Source: Lewinellaceae bacterium
GTDB taxonomy: Bacteria; Bacteroidota; Bacteroidia; Chitinophagales; Saprospiraceae
NCBI GenBank assembly: GCA_020636045.1
Contig: JACJYP010000007.1
Location: forward strand, 124,001 to 188,000
Length of the DNA stretch: 64,000 nucleotides
Reading direction: 5' to 3'
Shown: one piece after another, positions 16,934-25,131 of the stretch
Layout of the letters: each line of letters opens with the position of its first letter
Position numbering within the stretch: position 1 is the first letter of the stretch
Position numbers and translations under genes: made by a program
The notes under the pieces: generated by a model
The model's input: the letters and a program-made list of their open reading frames with translations, nothing else
What the model was told of the DNA's origin: nothing
Database searches by the model: none

Positions 16934-18610
16934 TTAACTTCTTTTTAAGAGTTTTTCCAAAATCAGGCTCAAACCCATCACCAATCCGCAGCCCAGCGGG
17001 TTGTACCAAAGGAACGGATCCTTGCTGACCCCGAAGAACAGCCACAGGATGATCGCCTGCGTGATCACGGAGGCCCAGAATACGGCCCTGCCACCCACAT
17101 TTTTCAAAAAGAACGCGGTAAAAAATATCCCAAGAATGGTGCCATAAAAAATGGAACCGATCATGTTCACCGCCTGTATCAGATTGTCAAAAAGATCGAA
17201 ATAGATGGCGAAGACCATGATGATCGCCCCCCAGATAACGGTGGTGAATTTCGATACCCTGAAATAATGGTTGTCGTCGCGCCCGGGCACCAGCGAGCGC
17301 CGGTAAATATCGGACACTGTGGTGGCCGTGAGCGCGCTGATCTCCGAGGCCGTTGTGCTCCAGGCGCCGCAAAAGATCATGGCCAGCATCAGCCCGATCA
17401 GGCCCGTGGGCATGTGCGTCAGGATAAAATTGATGAAGATAAAATCCTTGTCGTTGGGGTCGCTGGCCGGCAGCGCTTCCTTGACCAATCCGGTGGCCTC
17501 TTTTCGCAGCGCGACGCGCTCCTGTTCGATGTTGTAAAGATCGGCCCGCGCCTGTTCCGTTATCGCGCCATCGCTACCGACCACTCCGTTCAACACTTGT
17601 TGTTTTTGCAGGAAAAGTTCGTTATCGCGTTGTTCGAGGGCCGTCATGGCGACGCTCTGCTCCGTGCCTTCCATTTTGGCGCGATTGGACTGGTTGAAGT
17701 ACAGGGGCGGCTGGTTAAACTGATAAAAAACGAACACCATTACCCCTACCGACAGCACCAGAAACTGCATCGGGATCTTGATCAGGCCGTTAAAAAGCAG
17801 ACCGAACCGACTTTCCTTCAGCGACTTTCCCGACAGATAGCGCCCCACCTGGCTTTGGTCGGTGCCGAAATACGACAGGAACAAAAAGGTAGCACCCAGT
17901 ATCCCCGACCACACGTTGTAGCGATCCTGCCAGTGAAACGACCAGTCGATCACCTTCGTCTTGCCCGTCACACCTGCGATCTGCCATGCTTCCGTCAGCC
18001 CGACGCCCTCGGGCAACTTGTTCAGCACGAGGAAAAAAGCGAGCACCAGGCCGCTCAGCATGATGGTCATCTGAAGTTCCTGCGTTCTGCTCACCGCCGA
18101 ACTGCCGCCCGAAGTCGTGTAAATGACCACGAAAACGGCCATGAGGAAGTTGGTGAATGCGAGGTTCCAGTTGAACACCGCACTCAGAATAATGCTGGGC
18201 GCGTAAATGCTGATGGCAGCAGCCATGCCGCGTTGCAGCAAAAACAGAACGGCCGTCAGCGTACGCATCCGCAGGTCGAAACGCTGTTCCAGATACTCGT
18301 AGGCAGTGGTGACGCGCAGCCGGTAGTACACGGGGAGTACAAAAATGCTCAGGAAGACCATGGCGATCGGCAACCCGAAGTAATACTGCACGAATTGCAT
18401 GCCGTCGGAAAACCCCTGACCGGGCGTGCTGAGGAAGGTGATGGCACTGGCTTGCGTAGCCATGATGCTCAGGCCGATGGTCCACCAGGGCAGGTCGCGT
18501 TTTCCGGCCAGAAAATTTTCACTGGTAGCCACATTCCGGCTTTTCCAGAGGCCGTATATCACGACGAGGGCAAGGGTACTGACGAGTACGATCCAGTCGA
18601 TTGCTTCCAT
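16934..18610 (-). CDS. Sodium:solute symporter (SSS family)
   Basis: The 558-residue protein has about 13-14 hydrophobic segments with the LeuT-like SSS layout. Segments resembling family signatures include WWTIGLSIMATQASAITFL (about residues 41-59) and FLSYFGTDQSQVGRYLSGKS. A hydrophilic loop of about 70 residues (around 315-380, rich in Glu, Gln and Arg) lies between TM regions, larger than in most members and of unknown role. Substrate cannot be assigned from sequence; sugar, sialic acid or carboxylate are all possible. ATG at 18608-18610. Confidence 0.88.
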   Translation of the reverse strand: MEAIDWIVLVSTLALVVIYGLWKSRNVATSENFLAGKRDLPWWTIGLSIMATQASAITFLSTPGQGFSDGMQFVQYYFGLPIAMVFLSIFVLPVYYRLRVTTAYEYLEQRFDLRMRTLTAVLFLLQRGMAAAISIYAPSIILSAVFNWNLAFTNFLMAVFVVIYTTSGGSSAVSRTQELQMTIMLSGLVLAFFLVLNKLPEGVGLTEAWQIAGVTGKTKVIDWSFHWQDRYNVWSGILGATFLFLSYFGTDQSQVGRYLSGKSLKESRFGLLFNGLIKIPMQFLVLSVGVMVFVFYQFNQPPLYFNQSNRAKMEGTEQSVAMTALEQRDNELFLQKQQVLNGVVGSDGAITEQARADLYNIEQERVALRKEATGLVKEALPASDPNDKDFIFINFILTHMPTGLIGLMLAMIFCGAWSTTASEISALTATTVSDIYRRSLVPGRDDNHYFRVSKFTTVIWGAIIMVFAIYFDLFDNLIQAVNMIGSIFYGTILGIFFTAFFLKNVGGRAVFWASVITQAIILWLFFGVSKDPFLWYNPLGCGLVMGLSLILEKLLKRS

Positions 18611-18835
18611 ATGTTTCAGTTCGTCCTTTTCACCCGGCGCCGCCGTATCCGGCGAGCTTGCAGGTCAGTGTATTGTGTTTATTTTGATTGGGTTAATGGT
18701 GTCGCCATCTGTTTTTTGAGTTATAAGTTTTTGATAATAAAACAGTTGTGTTTTACTGTCGCATTTTTGAGAACAAAAAACATCTGCCAGACAGCACATG
18801 CCTGGTCCGATTGCACCCGGCCGTGGCCAGGGCCT

Positions 18836-19402
18836 TTATCTGAAAGACATGTAAATGATCAGACCGATGGCGCCGACAAAAATGAGCCAGGCCACAAGGC
18901 TGAGGCTGTTCTCCCGCCAGATATTGAACATCTTCTCCATGATGTTGCGCCAGTCCAGTTCTTTACCGCCGCCGCGTGTGGCCGGCTCGTACACCAGGCA
19001 GAAATAGCGACGCAGGCCTTTTTTTACCTGATCCCCGTGCTTGGTCAGGACCATAAAATCGCCGTTCAAAAATCGAAGGTCGAACAGTTCGCTCTTGCCG
19101 GCGATCTCGAGGATCAGCGTATTGTCTTTGTTCAGGCGTTTCCAGTTGCCCTTCACCACATTGCCGTCGAGAGAAAGCAGGTATTCTCCGCCTTCATTGA
19201 AAATATGCAGAATGGACTCGTGGAAGCCTTCGTCATCGCGTACTTCCTTCCATCGTTTGCTCAACCAGAAATTTTCCTCCCTGAGATCTTCGCCATAGGG
19301 AATGATCTTGGGAAGTATGAAATTCAGGTGCGAATCCATGTCGCCCAGGTCTTTGGGCAGGTCCGGACTGATCGCACGGGAAATGTCTTTGAATATATCC
19401 AT
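18836..19402 (-). CDS. Tail-anchored protein of unknown function
   Basis: From the ATG at 19402 the product has 188 residues and no signal peptide. It has a mixed alpha/beta cytoplasmic part (LNKDNTLILEIAGKSELFDLRFLNGDFMVL, quoted region about 95-125) and a single C-terminal transmembrane helix (about residues 166-184, LVAWLIFVGAIGLIIYMSF), suggesting a tail-anchored topology. I do not recognise a family. The longer frame starting at 19519 has no support. It is divergent from the alpha/beta hydrolase gene (188 bp apart). Confidence 0.6.
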   Translation of the reverse strand: MDIFKDISRAISPDLPKDLGDMDSHLNFILPKIIPYGEDLREENFWLSKRWKEVRDDEGFHESILHIFNEGGEYLLSLDGNVVKGNWKRLNKDNTLILEIAGKSELFDLRFLNGDFMVLTKHGDQVKKGLRRYFCLVYEPATRGGGKELDWRNIMEKMFNIWRENSLSLVAWLIFVGAIGLIIYMSFR

Positions 19403-19590
19403 ACTGCTGAATATGGCGCTATTGCTAAAAGGGATCATACGCGCTTTACAGGCAGTCAAAATCCCGGCCAGCGATATTTTCCGCCGTAAAAATCGACAAA
19501 ACGGCGGCATTGCCCACAAAAATCTGATCCCGAAACCGGTTTGGGACGTTAACGACGGGCATTATCCGACTTTTTCCCAGATTTGCAGCC

Positions 19591-20394
19591 ATGAAACACG
19601 CCGTATTGATCAATGGCCGCCGTATCGGCTACGAGCATAACGAAGCAGACACAGGTCTGCCGCTCGTGCTGCTGCATGGCTTTTGCGAAGATTCCACACT
19701 GTGGGATCCGGTCGCCGGGGAACTCCGGGATATTCAGGTCGTTCGCATCGACCTGCCGGGATTCGGCGCCTCCGACCCGCCCCTGTCGCCGGGCATGGAA
19801 ACCTATTCCGATGCTGTGTGCGCCGTACTCAACGAACTTTCCATTGATCGCTGCGTCCTGATCGGCCATTCGATGGGCGGATATACGGCCCTCGCTTTTG
19901 CGGAAAAATATGCCGAGCGTCTTGCCGGATTCGGGCTTTTCCATTCACACCCTTACCAGGATACGGAAGAAGCCAAAGAGAACCGCCGGCGCGGCATCGC
20001 CATGCTGCAATCGGGCAAACGCGATTTATATGTGACGCAGCTGTTTCCGGGGCTTTTCGCAAGCGAATTCGCGGTTTCGCAACCCGATGTTGTGGAACAA
20101 CTGATCGAGCAGGGGAAACGGCAAAGCGCAGAGGGGATCATCGCTGCCCTGGAAGGCATGATCGACCGCAAGGACCACCAGCATACGCTCGGGTCGGCCG
20201 CATGTCCGGTGCTGTTCCTGCTCGGCAGCGAAGATCCTATCGCTACGCCCGCGCGGGGCCTTGCCGCCTCCATGCTGACAAACACGGCCGATGTGCATGT
20301 GTTACAGGGAGTGGGGCATATGGCGATGTTCGAGGCGCCGGAAAAGACTGTTGATATTGTGCGGCAGTTTTGGGATTTTTGTACCCGACAATGA
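19591..20394 (+). CDS. Alpha/beta hydrolase
   Basis: The 267-residue protein has the alpha/beta hydrolase fold: oxyanion-hole HGFCED, the strand-turn motif DLPGFGASD, nucleophile elbow GHSMGG (Ser94), an acidic residue in GSEDPIA, and the catalytic His in GVGHMAMFEAPE. The substrate is unknown; the family includes esterases, lipases and C-C hydrolases. Its stop codon overlaps the start of the PrsW gene by ATGA, so the two are translationally coupled. The PrsW gene is in turn followed by a DUF5682 gene. Confidence 0.9.
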   Translation: MKHAVLINGRRIGYEHNEADTGLPLVLLHGFCEDSTLWDPVAGELRDIQVVRIDLPGFGASDPPLSPGMETYSDAVCAVLNELSIDRCVLIGHSMGGYTALAFAEKYAERLAGFGLFHSHPYQDTEEAKENRRRGIAMLQSGKRDLYVTQLFPGLFASEFAVSQPDVVEQLIEQGKRQSAEGIIAALEGMIDRKDHQHTLGSAACPVLFLLGSEDPIATPARGLAASMLTNTADVHVLQGVGHMAMFEAPEKTVDIVRQFWDFCTRQ

Positions 20395-21068
20395 ATCCGT
20401 TATTGCTCATGCTGGCAATTCTGCCCGGCATCCTGCTTAGTTATGCCATCTTCAGGGCCGACAAATACGAGCGCGAACCGCTCCCGCCGCTCTTATTGTG
20501 TTTCGGCCTGGGCGCTGCGCTCACTGTGCCGGCCATGGAGATCGAGACCTGGGCATTTCATTTGTTGCGGCCCTACGAAAACGGATTCGGCGCCATCGTA
20601 CTCACCGCCTTTTTTGCGGTAGCGCTCAACGAGGAATTTTTCAAGTTCGCCGTGCTCCGCTTCGCGGCTTTTCCCCGCGCTTTCTTCAATGAACCCCTCG
20701 ACGGGATCGTGTACGCCGTGCTTGCTTCCATGGGTTTTGCCACGATGGAAAACATTTTTTACGCCCACCGATTCGGCATGGAGACGGTGCTGTTGCGCGC
20801 GTTTACCGCCGTACCCGCCCACCTGGTATTCGGTATTGTGGCGGGCTATTACGCAGGGCTCGCCAAATTCGCCCCCGAAAAACGCGCGCGCCTGTTGTGG
20901 CGCGGCTTCGGGCTGGCGTTTCTGCTGCATGGCGTCTACGATTTTCTGATCCTGCAAAACTGGTCCGACTGGCTGTTCGTGCTGGCAACCGTCACCCTTT
21001 ATCTGTGCCTGTATTTTTGCAACAACCTCATCAAACACCATCTCGACAATTCACCCTTCAAAGCGTAG
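20391..21068 (+). CDS. PrsW-like intramembrane metalloprotease
   Basis: The 225-residue protein starts at the ATG at 20391, inside the ATGA overlap with the upstream hydrolase. It has about 6-7 hydrophobic segments. The PrsW signature is present: NEEFFKF (Glu81, Glu82, Lys85), FATMENIFY (Glu120), and PAHLVFGIVAGYY (His144), which together form the proposed metal site. In Bacillus, PrsW makes the first cut of an anti-sigma factor. No anti-sigma factor or sigma factor gene is adjacent, so the substrate is unknown. The TAG stop at 21066 is in frame with the following DUF5682 reading frame. Confidence 0.9.
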   Translation: MNPLLLMLAILPGILLSYAIFRADKYEREPLPPLLLCFGLGAALTVPAMEIETWAFHLLRPYENGFGAIVLTAFFAVALNEEFFKFAVLRFAAFPRAFFNEPLDGIVYAVLASMGFATMENIFYAHRFGMETVLLRAFTAVPAHLVFGIVAGYYAGLAKFAPEKRARLLWRGFGLAFLLHGVYDFLILQNWSDWLFVLATVTLYLCLYFCNNLIKHHLDNSPFKA

Positions 21069-21158
21069 ACAGCCGCATTTCATCCCGCTATCAGTAAATA
21101 CAATTCCGACATCGGTATTTTCGGCATACGCCACCACGGGCCCGGCTCTGCACGCAGC

Positions 21159-23339
21159 TTGCTGAATGCGCTGGAGGCATTTAATCCCGATATCATTTTG
21201 ATCGAGGGGCCTCCCGACGCAGAAGCGCTGATCCCCCTGGTTCTGAATGCGGAAATGCACCCTCCCGTCGCGCTGCTGGTATACCAGCCCAAACAACTCG
21301 AACTGGCCTCTTTCTTCCCGTTTGCCGAATTTTCACCCGAATGGCAGGCAATGCGGTACGGACTCGAAAACCGCGCGCCGGTCCGCTTCATGGACCTGCC
21401 CATGAGCCTTGCCTTTCCGATGCGCGAGTTGAATGCCGGCGCTGCTGCACAGGGAGCAAAAAAGCAGGAAAGCCGCGATCCGTTCGGAGAAATTGCACGG
21501 CTGGCCGGCTACAGCGATCCCGAGCGATGGTGGGATGCCCTGGTGGAGCGACAGGGCGAGGGCGGGATATTCCCGGTGATCCTCGAATTGATGAGCGCCC
21601 TGCGCGAAGGAAACCTGCTGCCCGAAAGCCGGGAAACCCTGCTCAGGGAAGCATTCATGCGTCAACGCATACGCGAAGCACAAAAAGAACAGTATCAAAA
21701 GATTGCCGTCGTTTGCGGCGCCTGGCATACTCCCGCGCTCGCAGTGGAACAGTTCAGCGCATCTGCCGACGCAGCCCTGCTGAAAGGCCTGAAAAAAGTC
21801 AAAACCGAAGCCACCTGGATTCCCTGGTCATTCGACCGCCTGGCCGCGCAAAGCGGGTACAGTGCCGGCGTAGTGGCGCCCGCCTGGTATCGTGTGTTAT
21901 GGGAAACAACCCGCACCGCAGAAGAGCCGGTATCAAACCCCGTGGCGCGGTGGCTGACACAGGTTGCGCATTTGCTGCGGGAAAAGGACCTGACCGTTTC
22001 CCCTGCCCATGTTATTGAAGCCGTACGCCTTGCCGAGGGCCTGGCTACCCTTCGCCGGACAACGCTGCCGGGCATCGAAGAACTGCGCGAAGCCGCCGTG
22101 GCTGTACTGTGCGGAGGCTCCGAAAAGCCGCTGGAATTGATCGACCGGCAACTGGTGACGGGCGAGGTGCTGGGCGCCGTTCCCGCCACTTTGCCCCAGC
22201 CGCCTCTGAAAGCCGATTTTGAAGCCCAGGCGCGCAGCTGCCGCCTGGCAAAAAACACACAGGAAAAGACGCTGGAACTGGACCTCCGCCAGGAAGCACA
22301 GCTGAAAAAAAGCCGCCTGCTGCACCGGCTGCAACTGCTCGGTGTGCCCTGGGGCCGTGTATCGGAAGTGGGCGCGGGAAAACAGGGCGGCTTTCACGAA
22401 CACTGGCAGCTCAAGTGGTTGCCCGACTACGAGATCAGGCTGATCGAAGCGGGCACGTGGGGCAATACGGTCGAAGAAGCCGCGACCCACAAGGCAAGCC
22501 GCCGCACCCGCGATTCGGAAGATCTGCCCGAATTGACGCAGGTGCTCGGCATTGCGCTCAAAGCCGACTTGCCGGTACTGGTACCCGCCATATTGTCGAA
22601 GATCAGCGCCATCAGCGCCCTGGCAAAAGACACCCTGATGCTAGCGGACTCCGTGCTGCCGCTGGCGGAAGTGTTGCGTTACGGGAGTGCGCGTAAAATG
22701 AACCTGAACACGGTAGAACAATTGCTGGATCAGATCGTGCCGCGCGTTTGCCTGCAACTGCCCGCCGCATGTACGGCCGTGGCCGAGGACGTGGCCGGGG
22801 AGATCGCCCGTAAAATACTATCCGTCAATCGCGCGCTGGGCATCCTGCGTGCAGCAGCGCACGAGGCGGCATGGCAAAAAACGCTCGGACAGATCAGCGA
22901 CGTACAAGGGGTATCGCCCCTGCTCGCAGGTCTGGCTGCGCGGCTGCTGTTCGACAAGGGCCTGCGCACGGCAACACAAACGGGCGATGCCATGCACTAT
23001 CATCTGTCGCACGCGCAGGCGCCCGCAGAGGCGGCGCAATGGATCGAAGGGTTTTTGTATGGCAGCGGATTGTTATTGTTGCATCAGCAGGAACTGTGGC
23101 AGACGCTGGACCGCTGGGTGCGCGAGATGCCCGACGAACACTTCATCGAATTGCTCCCTTTGCTCCGGCGCAGTTTCAGTCGCTTTCCCGATCCCGAGCG
23201 CCAAAAAATGCTGGACCTTGTCAAAAGCGGCGGTCAGCCGAAAAGCGCCGCCGTATCGGCGACGGATTGGGATTCCGCACGCGCGGAAGGGGTGCTTGCG
23301 CTGACAAAAAAAATATTTGGCACTCCGGCCTCAGGATGA
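21159..23339 (+). CDS. DUF5682 family protein, start codon uncertain
   Basis: The product is 726 residues from the TTG at 21159. The family-like N-terminal motif, IFGIRHHGPGSARSLL, begins about 14 codons earlier, in the same frame. No ATG, GTG or TTG occurs between the PrsW TAG (21066-21068) and 21159. A plausible real start is the ATC at 21090, or read-through or a recent change. The N-terminal region (FNPDIILIEGPPDAEALIPL) resembles the TraB/ChaN/EreA-like fold proposed for DUF5682. DUF5682 genes usually sit with MoxR AAA+, vWA, SWIM and DUF5691 genes. Those partners are not adjacent here, though a DUF5691 gene lies about 8 kb upstream. Function is unknown. Confidence 0.75.
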   Translation: MLNALEAFNPDIILIEGPPDAEALIPLVLNAEMHPPVALLVYQPKQLELASFFPFAEFSPEWQAMRYGLENRAPVRFMDLPMSLAFPMRELNAGAAAQGAKKQESRDPFGEIARLAGYSDPERWWDALVERQGEGGIFPVILELMSALREGNLLPESRETLLREAFMRQRIREAQKEQYQKIAVVCGAWHTPALAVEQFSASADAALLKGLKKVKTEATWIPWSFDRLAAQSGYSAGVVAPAWYRVLWETTRTAEEPVSNPVARWLTQVAHLLREKDLTVSPAHVIEAVRLAEGLATLRRTTLPGIEELREAAVAVLCGGSEKPLELIDRQLVTGEVLGAVPATLPQPPLKADFEAQARSCRLAKNTQEKTLELDLRQEAQLKKSRLLHRLQLLGVPWGRVSEVGAGKQGGFHEHWQLKWLPDYEIRLIEAGTWGNTVEEAATHKASRRTRDSEDLPELTQVLGIALKADLPVLVPAILSKISAISALAKDTLMLADSVLPLAEVLRYGSARKMNLNTVEQLLDQIVPRVCLQLPAACTAVAEDVAGEIARKILSVNRALGILRAAAHEAAWQKTLGQISDVQGVSPLLAGLAARLLFDKGLRTATQTGDAMHYHLSHAQAPAEAAQWIEGFLYGSGLLLLHQQELWQTLDRWVREMPDEHFIELLPLLRRSFSRFPDPERQKMLDLVKSGGQPKSAAVSATDWDSARAEGVLALTKKIFGTPASG

Positions 23340-23349
23340 TACGGGCATG

Positions 23350-25011
23350 TCACTTTGTTTCGCGCAGGGCGCGCCGTAGTATCTTCCCGATGTTCGTCTT
23401 TGGCAGCTCGTCTTTGAATTCCACGTGTTTGGGCACTTTGTAGGCCGTCAGGTTTTCGCGGGCGAATTCCTTGACCTCTTTCTCCGTAAGACTCGGGTCT
23501 TTTTTTACAATAAATACTTTCACTACCTCTCCGGATTTTTCGTCGGGCACGCCGAGGGCGCAAACTTCCCGCACCTTCGGGTGCATGGCCAGCACGTCCT
23601 CCACTTCGTTGGGATACACGTTGAACCCCGACACGAGGATCATATCCTTTTTGCGATCCACGATCTGGAAAAACCCGTCGGGATGCATAAAACCGATATC
23701 GCCGGTGCACAGCCAGCCGTCGCGGATGGTATCGGCCGTCGCTTCCGGCCGCTGCCAGTAACCTTTCATCACCTGCGGACCGCGGGCCTGGATCTCTCCG
23801 ACATTTTCTCCGCCGGGGGGCAGCGCATTGCCTTTTTCATCGCAAATCCGCATATCAGTGGATGGCACGGGCATGCCGATGGTCCCCAGCCGCATGGCTT
23901 TGTCGACCGGATTGACGGATAATACGGGGCTGCTTTCCGTCAGTCCGTACCCTTCAGTGAGCTGGCAACCGGTGACCTGTTGCCAGCGTTCGGCAACGGC
24001 ACGCTGCACGGCCATGCCGCCGCCCACAGCAGCCTTGAGTTCCGAAAAATCGAGCCCGGCAAAATCCGGATGATTGAGCAGGCCGTTGAAAAGTGTGTTG
24101 ACGCCCGTCACGACATTGGGGTTGTGGGTGCGCCAATCCTTGATCAGGGCCTTCAGGTCGCGTGCGTTGGTGATCAGGATATTGCGCGCGCCGCAATTCA
24201 TAAATGCCAGGCAATTGACGGTGAAGGCAAAAATGTGGTACATGGGGAGAGGGCACAAGGCCACTACTTTGCCTTCCGGCAATACAGGCGACAGCCATGC
24301 GCCGATCTGCATCATATTTGCAACGAGGTTGCGGTTGGTCAGCATGGCGCCTTTTGCCACGCCGGTCGTACCGCCCGTGTATTGCAGCGCAACCGTATCG
24401 TCGGGTGAGATCGGAAAGGGTTTGATGGTAAATTTGCGGCCCATTTTCAATGCTTCTCCAAACTGCACTGTATTGGGAATATCGAATTTCGGCACCATGC
24501 GCCTGATCTTGCGCACCACGAAATTCACCATCACGCCTTTCAGGCCCAGCATTTCACCGATGCTGGTCACGATCACTGTTTTTATCTGTGTCTCACCGAG
24601 TATCTGCTGCAGGTTGGCAGCAAAGTTCTCCGCGATAATAACCGCTTTGGCGCCCGAGTCGGTAAACTGGTGGCGCATTTCGCGGGGCGTATAAAGCGGG
24701 TTGGTATTCACGAGGATCAGACCTGCCCTCAGGGCGCCGAACAAGGCGATGGGGTATTGCAGCAAATTGGGCATCATGAGGGCGATGCGATCGCCGGGTT
24801 CGAGGCCGCGCGACTGCAGATATGCCGCAAAATGGCGGCTATGCACGTCCAGGTCGCCAAATGTGAGCGTTTTCCCCATGCAGATGAATGCGGGAAGGTT
24901 CCGGTATTTCCTGAAACACTCCTCCACCATTGCAATCACGTTGGGGTACTTGTCAGGGTCGATATTGGCGGGCACTCCACCCGGATAATGTTGCAGCCAG
25001 GGCTTGTCCAT
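23350..25011 (-). CDS. fadD: Long-chain fatty acid-CoA ligase
   Basis: The 553-residue protein starts at the ATG at 25011, where the N terminus MDKPWLQHYPGGVPANI matches FadD; the frame extends 16 codons upstream without support. It carries the adenylate-forming P-loop YTGGTTGVAKG, the motif GYGLTESSP, and the CTGDIG and GFNVYPNEVED motifs of acyl-CoA synthetases. It activates long-chain fatty acids with ATP and CoA for beta-oxidation or lipid use, probably at the inner membrane. It converges on the DUF5682 gene, separated by 10 bp. Confidence 0.93.
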   Translation of the reverse strand: MDKPWLQHYPGGVPANIDPDKYPNVIAMVEECFRKYRNLPAFICMGKTLTFGDLDVHSRHFAAYLQSRGLEPGDRIALMMPNLLQYPIALFGALRAGLILVNTNPLYTPREMRHQFTDSGAKAVIIAENFAANLQQILGETQIKTVIVTSIGEMLGLKGVMVNFVVRKIRRMVPKFDIPNTVQFGEALKMGRKFTIKPFPISPDDTVALQYTGGTTGVAKGAMLTNRNLVANMMQIGAWLSPVLPEGKVVALCPLPMYHIFAFTVNCLAFMNCGARNILITNARDLKALIKDWRTHNPNVVTGVNTLFNGLLNHPDFAGLDFSELKAAVGGGMAVQRAVAERWQQVTGCQLTEGYGLTESSPVLSVNPVDKAMRLGTIGMPVPSTDMRICDEKGNALPPGGENVGEIQARGPQVMKGYWQRPEATADTIRDGWLCTGDIGFMHPDGFFQIVDRKKDMILVSGFNVYPNEVEDVLAMHPKVREVCALGVPDEKSGEVVKVFIVKKDPSLTEKEVKEFARENLTAYKVPKHVEFKDELPKTNIGKILRRALRETK

Positions 25012-25131
25012 ATTCGTTCTTTTTATCCGCCGAAGCCTTGACAAAGGCGGATGCATCATTTGATCGCAATATAAGAAGTTGTCGCAGGAATTTACCGTGC
25101 AGACAAAGTAACGCGTTTTACCGCTTCGGGT

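Noticed and set aside
17267..19489. 740-residue plus-strand open frame over the symporter and the tail-anchored protein gene
   Set aside because: It is an antisense frame opposite well-supported genes, with His/Gln/Arg-rich composition and no signal or family, as expected from GC-rich codon bias.
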